Below are positions 1 through 7,297 of a DNA stretch of 17,064 nucleotides, piece by piece. Position numbers and translations under genes: made by a program. Source of the DNA: Candidatus Hydrogenedentota bacterium (lineage in GTDB: Bacteria > Hydrogenedentota > Hydrogenedentia > Hydrogenedentales > SLHB01); assembly GCA_003557825.1 (NCBI GenBank), contig PWNM01000218.1:1-17064 (forward strand). Reading direction: 5' to 3'. Under the pieces are notes generated by a model. It did not search any database and was not told the origin of the DNA. It was given only the letters and a program-made list of their open reading frames with translations. Every line of letters starts with the position of its first letter. The first letter of the stretch is position 1.

Positions 1-319
1 CGACAAACCCCCGGGCCACGCTAACATTGTACGGATCCGTGCTCTGCGGCATGGCCACGACCAGCGTCCGCAAACTATGGCTCCCGTCCATGGCATTCCA
101 CTGATTCGCCGGGGCCACGAAGGATCCCCGACCCCGCTCGCGGATGAGAAACCCTTCCATCTCGAGGTCGCGCAAGGCCTGCCGGGTCTGCCCCCGGCTT
201 ACCGCAAACTCCCGGGCCAAGGCATATTCCGACGGTACCGAATCTCCCGGCACCAATTCGCCCGCCAAGATTCGCTGGCGTATCCCGCATTTGATCTGTT
301 CGTAGATGGGTTCCGTCAT
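1..319 (-). CDS. GntR-family transcriptional regulator with LacI-type effector domain, partial (3' end outside window)
   Basis: The ATG lies at 317-319 and the reading frame runs off the left edge, so about 106 residues are visible. Residues 1 to about 70 form a GntR winged helix: EPIYEQIKCGIRQRI, then GDSVPSEYALAREFAVSR, then TRQALRDLEMEGFLIRERGRGSF, the classic recognition-helix and wing pattern. From about residue 85 the chain turns into SLRTLVVAMPQSTDPYNVS, which resembles the first strand of a periplasmic-binding-protein/LacI sensor domain rather than a FadR, HutC or aminotransferase domain. This is the AraR-like layout, usually a sugar-responsive repressor; the ligand is unknown. A GGAG sits about 11 nt upstream of the ATG, and a perfect sigma-70 promoter lies at 388-416. 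The regulated genes are probably to the left of the window or the gene itself. The family call is secure; the effector domain call rests on a short stretch. Confidence 0.85.
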   Translation of the reverse strand, partial: MTEPIYEQIKCGIRQRILAGELVPGDSVPSEYALAREFAVSRGQTRQALRDLEMEGFLIRERGRGSFVAPANQWNAMDGSHSLRTLVVAMPQSTDPYNVSVARGFV

Positions 320-596
320 GCTGTGTCTTACTCCGGTCCCTGGACCCCCGTGCCGATCCTATGGATTGTTAGTCTTTAATGAATTCTATTATAAGTGAGC
401 ACCCCCTGTTTGTCAACAACTTTCTGCTTTCGATTGTATGGTGCACTATGCCAAAGTTGTCTGGAAGCGAAAAACTAGAAATGCTGATAGCGCGTGGGGG
501 AGGGGATGAACTGGGAGAGGCGAAAGACCTGGGTATCAATACGTTAGTTGCTATGTGTTGCAGGAGGGGAAATCGAAACAAACGACCGAAGCCGCC
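320..596. other. Intergenic region between MBL gene and GntR-type gene
   Basis: This 277-nt AT-richer stretch holds the GntR promoter and its leader. A plus-strand open frame crosses it but continues antisense through the MBL gene with no family signature, so I do not call it. No convincing hairpin plus T-tract terminator was found after the MBL stop. Confidence 0.6.
388..416 (-). promoter_or_regulatory. Consensus sigma-70 promoter for the GntR-type gene
   Basis: On the minus strand TTGACA (411-416) and TATAAT (388-393) are both perfect consensus hexamers, separated by exactly 17 nt. Transcription would begin near 381, giving a leader of about 62 nt before the ATG at 319. No strong palindromic operator was seen overlapping it. 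Confidence 0.85.
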
Positions 597-1700
597 TCAG
601 AGCTTAACGGCGCCGTCAATTAGGTCAAGCGTTACGTCCGATGGAAAGCGGCCATGGAGTGGAACCCTCGCTCGAAGATGTCCGGAACGCTTCCTTATCG
701 CTCGATGCGTTTTGACCATTTCTTTTATCGTACGTTCTACAGAGGGATCCCTTCGTGGCGGGGATTTGGTAGCAGGCCCGGTACAGAAGATATTTTCCGT
801 ATACTGCTTCATTCGCTTAACATCGTCTGGGGAAGGTAGGGGAACTCGCATTCGGGCATAGGGTGAAATCATCGCGTAAACCTGGTCTGCGAGCAGCTCG
901 GTCCAAATTTCCTCCAAGTCCGCTCCCGGGGAACCATGGTGCGCTACCTTATAGATATGGCTTAGTCTTTCGGGTTTAACCGTCGAATTGATAACTGCCT
1001 GCCATCCTCGAGTACGGTGGGAGCCTCGTTCGAGATCAGCGCCAAGCAATAGGTTGATTCCTGGAGTGGATACCATTACAACAACAGAGAGTTCATTCGG
1101 ATCCGGCCGATAGAACCGTCGGATTGGCTCCCCCTGGGTAGGGATCATCGACGCAATTGCGCCCTTTGAATCCGTTATCGTCTGGTGGGATGGACTGAGC
1201 GCTGTAACGGTTACGCCGTGATCGGGCCGACGATACAGCAGGCTTCCCTCATGTGCCCAATAGTCAGGACCTACGGGATATCGGGATGTAGTTCGCTTTT
1301 CAAGAATATCCAATACATCAGCAAATTCCGAAATTCCCGACGAGTGCTCGATCAGCTTTATCTCCCGATCGGCGGCCACCAATGTAAGGAATTCCTTGCT
1401 TAAAAGGGCAGCAGAGCAAGCGAACTGGGCTGATTTCGCCTTCTGCATAATCTGTGCAAGGCCCCGAATATGATCATCGTGCCAATGGGTGACGACGATC
1501 AATCGAAGCTGGCGAGCGACATCAACTCCCAGTCGCTCAAGGTATTCAAGCGCAACTGCCGCCTTTCCGTCCGAGCTTCTACATGAATCTACCACCATCC
1601 ACTCGCCATTGCCAAGATGAATGACGACACATTCCCCTACTCCAGGACCGAATAATGATACTTCGAGCTCATGGGGGTGTGGCGGTCGAGTTTCCGGCAT
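597..1700 (-). CDS. Stand-alone ComEC-like metallo-beta-lactamase-fold hydrolase
   Basis: The 367-aa protein is a soluble MBL-fold enzyme of the kind found as the C-terminal domain of ComEC/Rec2, without any membrane domain. Strand 1 is ELEVSLFGPGVGECVVIH (about 11-28). The metal motif HWHDDH is at 72-77 (H72, H74, D76, H77). NELSVVV (202-208), the LLLGADLERG aspartate (D222) and the HHGSPGAD box (H254/H255) match the ComEC-type order. The substrate is probably a phosphodiester, nucleotide or nucleic acid, but this is not shown by sequence. The ATG at 1698-1700 is the only usable start before strand 1, so the 32-nt overlap with the 3' end of the upstream 199-aa gene appears real and implies translational coupling. 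It is the last gene of a low-GC three-gene cassette. Residues after about 300 are basic and unassigned. Confidence 0.8.
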   Translation of the reverse strand: MPETRPPHPHELEVSLFGPGVGECVVIHLGNGEWMVVDSCRSSDGKAAVALEYLERLGVDVARQLRLIVVTHWHDDHIRGLAQIMQKAKSAQFACSAALLSKEFLTLVAADREIKLIEHSSGISEFADVLDILEKRTTSRYPVGPDYWAHEGSLLYRRPDHGVTVTALSPSHQTITDSKGAIASMIPTQGEPIRRFYRPDPNELSVVVMVSTPGINLLLGADLERGSHRTRGWQAVINSTVKPERLSHIYKVAHHGSPGADLEEIWTELLADQVYAMISPYARMRVPLPSPDDVKRMKQYTENIFCTGPATKSPPRRDPSVERTIKEMVKTHRAIRKRSGHLRARVPLHGRFPSDVTLDLIDGAVKL

Positions 1701-2268
1701 TGCTTTCGAACCGTTCCATGAGGGTAATCGCTTTTACTTTGAGCTTATCAATGGAACGTTGTGACCATTGAGGAGTGCGACGAACCCGTATTTCTGACAC
1801 GCGCCGCATTTGTCCTCCAGGGCTCCATTCACGGCCGATTGCCCAGTAGATGACGCTACCGAGTTTCAGGATCGGCCTATCCGCCTCGGAGATCTCGTCA
1901 AGGGGAAGCTCTACAATTTCTTCGGGCTTCGTTCGGTCGGTAATATCCACCAGATCCACCCAAAACGAATCTGCGGTTATTTCGCTTACAATGCCTTCCC
2001 ATTGCTGGAGTACTTCGAAAGATCGGTGAGGAACGCGCGGACCTGATAACCTTACCAAAGTGCGCATGTCTTCATGGTTGGCTTTCCCAATGTGCTCCGT
2101 TGTCTGAGTAGGCTCATTCCCCGTCGATTCGTCCTCGCCGGGCTCAGCCCCAGGAAGGGCAAGAACCGCTTCGGGCTCTACCACTGTCTGATCCGGGGTA
2201 GGAAACTCGGGCGGCCATAGCTGCATTTTGTCGGTGGTGGCCGCGTCATCTGTTATAGTCGACGACAT
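1669..2268 (-). CDS. Conserved hypothetical protein, acidic linker plus C-terminal WxG/IRxRR domain
   Basis: The 199-aa protein has no family name that I can give with certainty. Residues 1-65 are low-complexity, acidic and Pro/Glu/Thr-rich, probably disordered. From about 80 to 190 there is a compact domain rich in beta strands: QQWEGIVSEITADSFWVDLV, an EEIVELPLDEISEADRPIL segment, then GSVIYWAIGREW and RRVSEIRVRRTPQWSQRSI, ending in a helix. The pattern of a beta unit, an 'EIS..DR..L..G..IYW.IG' core and an 'S.IR.RR.P.W' close looks like a recurring accessory-gene domain, but I cannot test that here. Its ATG follows the upstream gene's TGA by 1 nt, and its 3' end overlaps the MBL start by 32 nt, so it is probably a partner of both neighbours. 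Cytoplasmic: no signal peptide or membrane segment. Confidence 0.75.
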   Translation of the reverse strand: MSSTITDDAATTDKMQLWPPEFPTPDQTVVEPEAVLALPGAEPGEDESTGNEPTQTTEHIGKANHEDMRTLVRLSGPRVPHRSFEVLQQWEGIVSEITADSFWVDLVDITDRTKPEEIVELPLDEISEADRPILKLGSVIYWAIGREWSPGGQMRRVSEIRVRRTPQWSQRSIDKLKVKAITLMERFESNAGNSTATPP

Positions 2269-2269
2269 G

Positions 2270-2956
2270 TCAGTCCCTTCTCCTATAGATAGTCATCAAA
2301 TGCTCGTTTACGCCCCGCCAATAGGATAAGAAGTCGTCCCAAGAGGTTTGCAGCTTTTCCAGGAATAGCGCGTTTGCATCCATCAGGCTTGAGTCCGTTG
2401 GTATATCATAATGCTCATTCACATGCATAAACACTCCCGGATGAACTTTTCCAGAGGGTTCCAGCTTAATTTGCATTTGATTGGCGGTTGCGCCTTCTCG
2501 CGTTCCATCAACCGTTAAGGTTCTCATACCAGGCTTGTCAAGGATGGGGCTCCATGACTCTTTTGGAACAAAGTGATCGCCAAAGGCATGCCATTCTTCT
2601 TCCGTTGCCATTCTGATATGTTGGTATCGATTAAAACCGAAAGCGCGAATCGGCGAATGCTCAAGCACCTTGAATGTCCCAAGCACCAAATCCCGTAATG
2701 GTTGAAACTTTGTCGGGTCCTCGGTATAGACCGAATATCTGTCTCCTGTTACCTGTAACGAGAACCACTCCGACGAAAAGATCGCAACATCTCGATTTAT
2801 CAGGTTTATATCGGAGGAATCGGCTTCTTCCTGCCGTATCAGGTTGTTGGTTGAAAACCAAAGGGGGTGGAAGATGGCGGGGTTGAAACATCCCAGCGCC
2901 ACAATTGAAACGCCTTGAATTTCGGGTCGAATATCTCTGCCTGTCAAAAAAGCCAC
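2270..2956 (-). CDS. Conserved hypothetical protein (distantly TIGR04255-like pattern), first main gene of cassette
   Basis: The protein is 228 aa from the GTG at 2956, or 225 aa from a TTG at 2945-2947. I favour the TTG: AGGTGG lies 5 nt before it, whereas the GTG lies within that ribosome-binding site. The fold is mixed alpha/beta with no signal peptide or membrane segment. Recognisable stretches are GVSIVALGCFNPAIFHPLWF near the N-terminus, SSEWFSLQVTGDRYSVYTED near 60-80, then a helix and SPIRAFGFNRYQHI. The order 'observed strand, dr.s......., helix, G.N/R' reminds me of sporadically distributed TIGR04255-type proteins found in accessory and phage-related loci, but this is a weak resemblance. 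The last 25 residues are Trp/Tyr-rich (FLSYWRGVNEHL). It is tightly coupled to the 199-aa gene (1-nt gap). Confidence 0.7.
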   Translation of the reverse strand: MAFLTGRDIRPEIQGVSIVALGCFNPAIFHPLWFSTNNLIRQEEADSSDINLINRDVAIFSSEWFSLQVTGDRYSVYTEDPTKFQPLRDLVLGTFKVLEHSPIRAFGFNRYQHIRMATEEEWHAFGDHFVPKESWSPILDKPGMRTLTVDGTREGATANQMQIKLEPSGKVHPGVFMHVNEHYDIPTDSSLMDANALFLEKLQTSWDDFLSYWRGVNEHLMTIYRRRD

Positions 2957-3108
2957 CTGCTAAGGCCGATAGTCCTACATGGGGCACAGCCCCTCTTTAC
3001 ATTCTTTGGGCCGGCGCTGAACACACATTTCCCTATGCGCGACCAATCAACGCGACGGATCGTCTCCCCCTCCGGTTTTCCTGGGTCGAGGCCGTAGTCT
3101 TTGGCCAT
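2944..3108 (-). CDS. Possible 54-aa small protein leading the cassette
   Basis: The frame starts at an ATG (3106-3108) and ends in TGA (2944-2946); an in-frame stop lies just upstream of the ATG. Its TGA overlaps the preferred TTG start of the next gene as TTGA, a typical translational-coupling arrangement, and the ribosome-binding site of that gene lies inside this ORF. The product begins MAKDYGLDPGKPEGETIRRV, then DWSRIGKC, and has a CAPC pair at 41-44. I recognise no family. Against it: no clear ribosome-binding site before the ATG, a GGGGC/GCCCC hairpin inside it (2981-2993), and a competing promoter hexamer that overlaps the ATG. It could equally be leader sequence. Confidence 0.3.
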   Translation of the reverse strand: MAKDYGLDPGKPEGETIRRVDWSRIGKCVFSAGPKNVKRGCAPCRTIGLSRWLF

Positions 3109-3136
3109 TTTACATCAGATGCTTGCGGGAAGCCAA
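3107..3136 (-). promoter_or_regulatory. Possible promoter for the low-GC cassette
   Basis: TTGGCT (3131-3136) and TAAAAT (3107-3112) are separated by 18 nt on the minus strand. If used, transcription would start near 3100, after the small ORF's ATG, so this call and the small-ORF call exclude each other. It is the best match in the 140-nt gap after paaK, but only moderate. Confidence 0.25.
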
Positions 3137-3248
3137 TAGACCAATCTGCATGGCAATGCAAGGGGACGTGGACGCGACAATTCCACACCTATCTCTTGGC
3201 GTATGTATCTATGCCCTTGGTTGAAGCCCGAACCGTCGGCCTAGGGCC

Positions 3249-4571
3249 TTACCCTTCCCGTTTGTCGATGACGCGCTTGGCTTTGCCTTGGCTGCGTTCG
3301 ATGGTGTGGGGTTCGACGAGGCTGACTTTGGCGCGGATGCCGACGGTGTGTTCGATGGCTTTGCAGATGTCCCGTTGCAGGGTTTCGAGGGCGCTCACGG
3401 TATCGCTGAACACATCGGGCGTCACTTCGAATTGCACCTCCATCTGGTCGAGGCCCGATTCGCGGGTCAACACGATCTGATAGTGGGGCGAGGCGCCTTT
3501 GACGGTGAGCAGGGCCGATTCGATCTGCGAGGGGAACACGTTGACGCCGCGGATGATGAACATGTCGTCGGCCCGGCGTCCGATGCGACGCAACCGGCGA
3601 ACGGTACGACCGCAGGGACAGGTCTCCGGGATAACTGCGGTGATGTCGCGGGTGCGATAGCGCAACATGGGCATGGCCCGCTTGCTCAGCGTGGTGATGA
3701 CCAGCTCGCCTTCCTGACCGTCGGGCACGGGTTCGAGGGTCTCGGGATCGATGATCTCGGGATAGAAGTGGTCTTCGAAAATGTGGATGCCTTCCTGGGC
3801 TTCGCATTCGCTGGCCACGCCCGGGCCGATGATCTCGGACAGGCCGTAGATGTCGTAGGCCTTGATACCCGCTTCCCGTTCGGCATGGACCCGGACGCCT
3901 TCGGTCCACGGTTCGGCTCCGAAGATGCCCGCGCGGATGGGCAACTCCCGCAGGTCGATGCCCAGTTCGGCGGCCCGTTCGACCAGGTGGATGAAATAGC
4001 TCGGCGTGCAACAAATGGCCGTGACGCCAAAGTCTTGCATGACCATGATCTGCCGGTCCGTGTTGCCGCCCTAAATCGGGATAACCGTGGCCCCGAGGTT
4101 CTCGGCTCCGTAATGGGCGCCCAACCCGCCCGTGAACAGGCCGTACCCGTAGGCGTTTTGGATGATGTCGCCCCGATGGAGGCCGCAGGAGGCGAAGGTT
4201 CGCACCATGACCTCGGCCCATACGGCCACGTCGGCCTCGGTGTAGGCGACGACCGTCGGTTTGCCCGTGGTACCGCTCGATGCATGGACCCGAACCACCT
4301 CGTCCATGGGGCTGGCGAACATGCCAAAGGGATACGTGTCACGGAGGTCGTCTTTATAGGTAAACGGGAGGGCGCGGATGGCATCGAGGGAGGTGATGTC
4401 CTGGGGTTGCACGCCCCGTTCATCCATGCGGCTGCGGTGCAGTTTCACATGGGAATAGGCTCGCTGGACCATCTCTTGCAGCCGCTGCAATTGCAGCAGT
4501 TCGAGCTTGTCTTTCGGCAGATAATCCGGAGCGCTGACCGGGTGAAATACGGCGTTGCTGGTCTGGGTCAT
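3249..4571 (-). pseudogene. paaK: Phenylacetate-CoA ligase, interrupted by one in-frame amber codon
   Basis: AMP-forming aryl-acetate:CoA ligase, which activates phenylacetate or indoleacetate to the CoA thioester. The full frame is 440 codons, normal for PaaK. The start ATG (4569-4571) has a strong AGGAGAGG 7 nt upstream. Codon 167 (4071-4073) is TAG, within GATVIPI-stop-GGNTDRQI, where the family usually has Ser. Both halves are otherwise intact and in the same frame: the AMP-binding loop HASSGTTGKP (96-105) before the stop, then YGLSEIIGPG (about 242-251), MLRYRTRDIT (303-312), the C-terminal hinge region RRADDMFIIRGVNVFPSQIE and the terminal QGKAKRVIDKR after it. Codon 167 differs from TCG (Ser) by one base. 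The lack of any other decay says the change is recent, or is a sequencing error, or is suppressed. TAG ends at least four other genes here, so recoding of TAG genome-wide is unlikely. Last gene of the iorA-iorB-cupin-paaK operon. Confidence 0.88.
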
Positions 4572-4617
4572 GACGGGGCCTCTCCTGGATATTCGGCGTC
4601 CTCGCGCCTCGGTTGCA

Positions 4618-5001
4618 TCATGTATTATCGGCCGCGGACGAACCGCCGCCCGCCTCCACGAGGTGTTCATCCTCCGGATCGAAGGGAGGGGAGACCACCA
4701 CCATCAACTCGAACCGGCCGTTGGCGGCATGCACGGTACCGGGCGGAATCATGACGACATCGCCCGGCCCCACCGGCACGGATTCGCCATCGAGTTCGAG
4801 CGTGCCGGTCCCCTCCAAAAACACATAGTACTCGGTCAGTTTCGTATGATAATGGGGCGTCGCCGCGCCATCCACGCTGAGTCGATGGATCCCCACGGGG
4901 ACGCCGTCGGCCTGGGTAAACATCCGGCGGGATGAGCCGCACGGACAGGGCGTGGGCGTCACATCCGCAAGCCGTTTGAGCATATACGGTGTATCGGACA
5001 T
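4618..5001 (-). CDS. Small cupin-domain protein of the indolepyruvate oxidoreductase operon
   Basis: A 127-aa single-domain cupin. The start ATG (4999-5001) follows a run of seven G on the coding strand (5011-5017) that serves as ribosome-binding site; the longer upstream frame would overlap iorB and is rejected. Cupin motif 1 is PHYHTKLTEYYVFLEGTG, with metal ligands H50, H52 and E57; motif 2 is GPGDVVMIPPGTVHAANG, with H91. Before the barrel, residues 18-24 read PCPCGSS, an unusual paired-Cys motif. The acidic tail DPEDEHLVEAGG looks flexible. It lies 26 nt after iorB and 46 nt before paaK, so it probably acts on, senses or protects an aryl-acid intermediate. That role is inference; the family as a whole is too diverse for a substrate call. 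Confidence 0.85.
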   Translation of the reverse strand: MSDTPYMLKRLADVTPTPCPCGSSRRMFTQADGVPVGIHRLSVDGAATPHYHTKLTEYYVFLEGTGTLELDGESVPVGPGDVVMIPPGTVHAANGRFELMVVVSPPFDPEDEHLVEAGGGSSAADNT

Positions 5002-5027
5002 GACGCAATCCCCCCCCAATGCCAAGA

Positions 5028-5555
5028 TTAGCTGCCGATGGTCTGGCCGAACCGAAACACGTCGGTGTTCAATGTCCAATGCTCTTCCGGCAAACTCGCG
5101 TGAATGGCCTCGATCCAACGGTCGTCGGGCAGATCCAAATACGAGCTGAGTACGCCCAGCATGGCTACATTGATGGTCCGCCGCGATACGATGACATCTT
5201 CGTCCGCATCGAGATCGTCCAGGTCTTCGATGCCTTCATCTTCGTCGAAAAATACGCTTGGTTCAAGCAGCACGCCGCCTTCGCGCAACACGTGGCGGTT
5301 CACTTCGACCTGATCGGGATCCAGCACGACCAGGTAATCCGCTTCGCCGGCGGGTACCATGGGGCTATGGACCCGTTCCCCATACCGGACGTCGCTCGAC
5401 ACCGATCCGCCCCGTTGGCTCATGCCGTGGAGTTCGCTCTTTTTCACATCCCGACCGGTGGCAAAGGCCGTATCGGCCAAAATGTCCGAGGCTTTCAACA
5501 CGCCTTGTCCGCCCAGCCCGGCGATCACAACATTGACTACGCTTCCATTATCCAC
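5028..5555 (-). CDS. iorB: Indolepyruvate:ferredoxin oxidoreductase, beta (gamma-domain) subunit
   Basis: A 175-aa subunit of the 2-oxoacid:acceptor oxidoreductase superfamily that partners IorA in oxidative decarboxylation of aryl pyruvates to aryl-acetyl-CoA. The start is GTG at 5553-5555, with GGAG 7 nt upstream; it overlaps the last 8 nt of iorA (the coding strand reads TGTGGATAATGG), so the two are translationally coupled. The diagnostic run is NVVIAGLGGQGVLKASDILA near the N-terminus, followed by KKSELHGMSQRGGSVSSDVR, which is the substrate/CoA-side signature of the family. A central acidic stretch (DEDEGIEDLDDLDADED, about 120-136) is more charged than usual. The length is near the normal 190-200 aa and the C-terminus looks complete. 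Confidence 0.93.
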   Translation of the reverse strand: MDNGSVVNVVIAGLGGQGVLKASDILADTAFATGRDVKKSELHGMSQRGGSVSSDVRYGERVHSPMVPAGEADYLVVLDPDQVEVNRHVLREGGVLLEPSVFFDEDEGIEDLDDLDADEDVIVSRRTINVAMLGVLSSYLDLPDDRWIEAIHASLPEEHWTLNTDVFRFGQTIGS

Positions 5556-7155
5556 AGCATGTCTCCGCGGCGGCCGCTTCATAAGCCGCAATCTTCGGTT
5601 CCGCCAAAATACAGGGGCGCCGGGCGATGATCAACACCAACTCGCCGGTGTCCAGGCACTCCCGCACCAATTCCTCCACCTTGTCCGTGCCGACCTCCGC
5701 CGGGTCGATGGTATGCACCCGGTGGATGCCAAGGCCTTTGGCCAGGTCTTCAAACACCAGCTTGTTGGTCGGCTGGTGGTCGAGGGTACGTCCCGTGCCG
5801 GGGTGCTCCTGCAAACCGGTCATGGCCGTCGTTCCGTTATCCAAAATAATCACCACATGGCCCGTGGGCGGCGGGTTGTAGACCATCTCGGCCAGGCCCG
5901 TGATGCCGCTGTGGACAAAGGTGCTGTCCCCAATGACACTGACCACCCGTCGGGCGTCCTCGTCGGGCAGCACATGGCGCAACCCCAGCCCCACGCCCAC
6001 GCTCGCGCCCATGCACACGCAGGTGTCGATGGCCTCGAACGGGGGCAACACGCCCAGCGTGTAGCAACCGATGTCGCCCGAGACAATGCACCCAAGCCGC
6101 GACAGGGCCATGAACACTTGCCGATGGGGACACGACGGGCACAGTCGGGGCGGTTTGCCCGCAGGCGGTTTGGCTTCTTCCGACGTATCGCCGGCCAAAA
6201 TCCGCCGCACCCGGTTTACGTTCAGCTCGCCAAAACGGTACATCTCGGGTTTGCCTTCGACGGCGATGCCTTCGGCCCGCAACGATTCGACCAGATAGGG
6301 GTCGCCCTCTTCGATGACCACGCATCGGTCCACCGATTCGGCGAATTTACGGATCCGTTCGATGGGTAGGGGATAGGTGAATCCCAGCTTGAGGATGGCC
6401 GCATCGGGGGCCGCCTCGCGGGCATGTTGATAGGCCACGCCCGACGTGATGATCCCGAGGCCGTTTGTGCCGGGTTCCTCGGTCGTAAAGGGGCAGGTTT
6501 GGGCCCATTCGGCGATGGTGTTCAGTTTCGCTCGCATCTTCCGGTGGGCCGGTTTGGCATAGGCCGGGATCATAACCCGCCCGGGGATGTCTCGCTCATA
6601 GCGCCCTTGCGGAGGAGCCGGGTCCACGGCACGGCGTTGGACAATGGTCTTGGAATGGCAGACCCGCGTTGTCAGCCGCAGGATGACCGGTTGGTTCCAG
6701 GTCTCGGAATACGCAAAGGCCTCGATGGTATAGTCGTAGGCTTCCTGCGAATTGGACGGCTCGAAAACGGGAACGCCCGCCGCCACCGCATAACGCCGGT
6801 TGTCCTGCTCATTCTGGCTCGATGCCATGCCCGGGTCGTCGGCCGAGACCAGCACCAATCCGCCTTGAACGCCCGTATACGCCGCCGTAAACAGGGCATC
6901 GGCCGCCACATTCACGCCCACGTGCTTCATGGTCACCAATATGCGGGCCCCGCCATAGGCTCCGCCCAGGCCCACCTCGAGGGCGACCTTCTCATTGGGA
7001 GCCCATTGGGCCTTGCCGCCGATTTCGGCGAAATTCTCGAGGATTTCGGTTGAAGGGGTTCCAGGATACCCCGTACCCAGGCGCACCCCCGCATCGAGGG
7101 CCCCCACGGCGACGGCTTCATCGCCGCTGATTAACATGCGTTTGTCCAGTTTCAT
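5548..7155 (-). CDS. iorA: Indolepyruvate:ferredoxin oxidoreductase, alpha subunit, lacking the C-terminal ferredoxin domain
   Basis: The 535-aa catalytic subunit binds thiamine diphosphate and decarboxylates aryl pyruvates. The start ATG (7153-7155) has GGAG 5 nt upstream; the longer frame upstream is non-coding in character. Residues 1-165 form the pyrimidine-binding half (ISGDEAVAVGALDAGV, GYPGTPSTEI, NEKVALEVGLGGAYGGAR, SADDPGMASSQNEQDNR). The CPSCPHR box is at 339-345, and the pyrophosphate half follows: SGDIGCYTLG, MGASVGVGLGL, GDSTFVHSGITG (409-420) and LDNGTTAMTGLQEHPGTG. Typical IorA proteins are about 600 aa and end in two [4Fe-4S] ferredoxin motifs. This one stops after IIARRPCILAEPKIAAY and a short tail with CC, and iorB begins inside its last codons, so the iron-sulfur domain is truly absent. 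First gene of the operon; 142 nt separate it from the acyltransferase upstream, with no clear promoter there. Confidence 0.94.
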   Translation of the reverse strand: MKLDKRMLISGDEAVAVGALDAGVRLGTGYPGTPSTEILENFAEIGGKAQWAPNEKVALEVGLGGAYGGARILVTMKHVGVNVAADALFTAAYTGVQGGLVLVSADDPGMASSQNEQDNRRYAVAAGVPVFEPSNSQEAYDYTIEAFAYSETWNQPVILRLTTRVCHSKTIVQRRAVDPAPPQGRYERDIPGRVMIPAYAKPAHRKMRAKLNTIAEWAQTCPFTTEEPGTNGLGIITSGVAYQHAREAAPDAAILKLGFTYPLPIERIRKFAESVDRCVVIEEGDPYLVESLRAEGIAVEGKPEMYRFGELNVNRVRRILAGDTSEEAKPPAGKPPRLCPSCPHRQVFMALSRLGCIVSGDIGCYTLGVLPPFEAIDTCVCMGASVGVGLGLRHVLPDEDARRVVSVIGDSTFVHSGITGLAEMVYNPPPTGHVVIILDNGTTAMTGLQEHPGTGRTLDHQPTNKLVFEDLAKGLGIHRVHTIDPAEVGTDKVEELVRECLDTGELVLIIARRPCILAEPKIAAYEAAAAETCCG

Positions 7156-7297
7156 GTCTGCTCCGAGTTGCTCCAAGGTTGGCCGGTACGCCCGCGCACA
7201 CACTGTTCGCCAAACCGCTCCGCCCAGGGGGGGAATAATCAGAAGGCGCCGACGCCGGGATAGGCGCGGAAAAGGTAGCAAAAAAGGACGTAATGGG

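Noticed and set aside
379..861. Plus-strand open frame of 160 codons across the GntR-MBL gap
   Set aside because: Over half is antisense to the MBL gene and the rest is promoter region; no ribosome-binding site or motif.
2981..2993. GGGGC-ACA-GCCCC hairpin as a terminator
   Set aside because: Only 5 bp, the following tract (TCTTTAC) is poor, and no plus-strand gene precedes it.
4071..4073. Pyrrolysine or reassigned TAG in paaK
   Set aside because: TAG is the terminal stop of at least four neighbouring genes, and PaaK has no known need for pyrrolysine; a mutation or error is simpler.
3288..4754. Long plus-strand open frame (488 codons)
   Set aside because: It is exactly antisense to paaK and the cupin, is rich in Gly/Asp/His from the reverse codon pattern, and has no motif.
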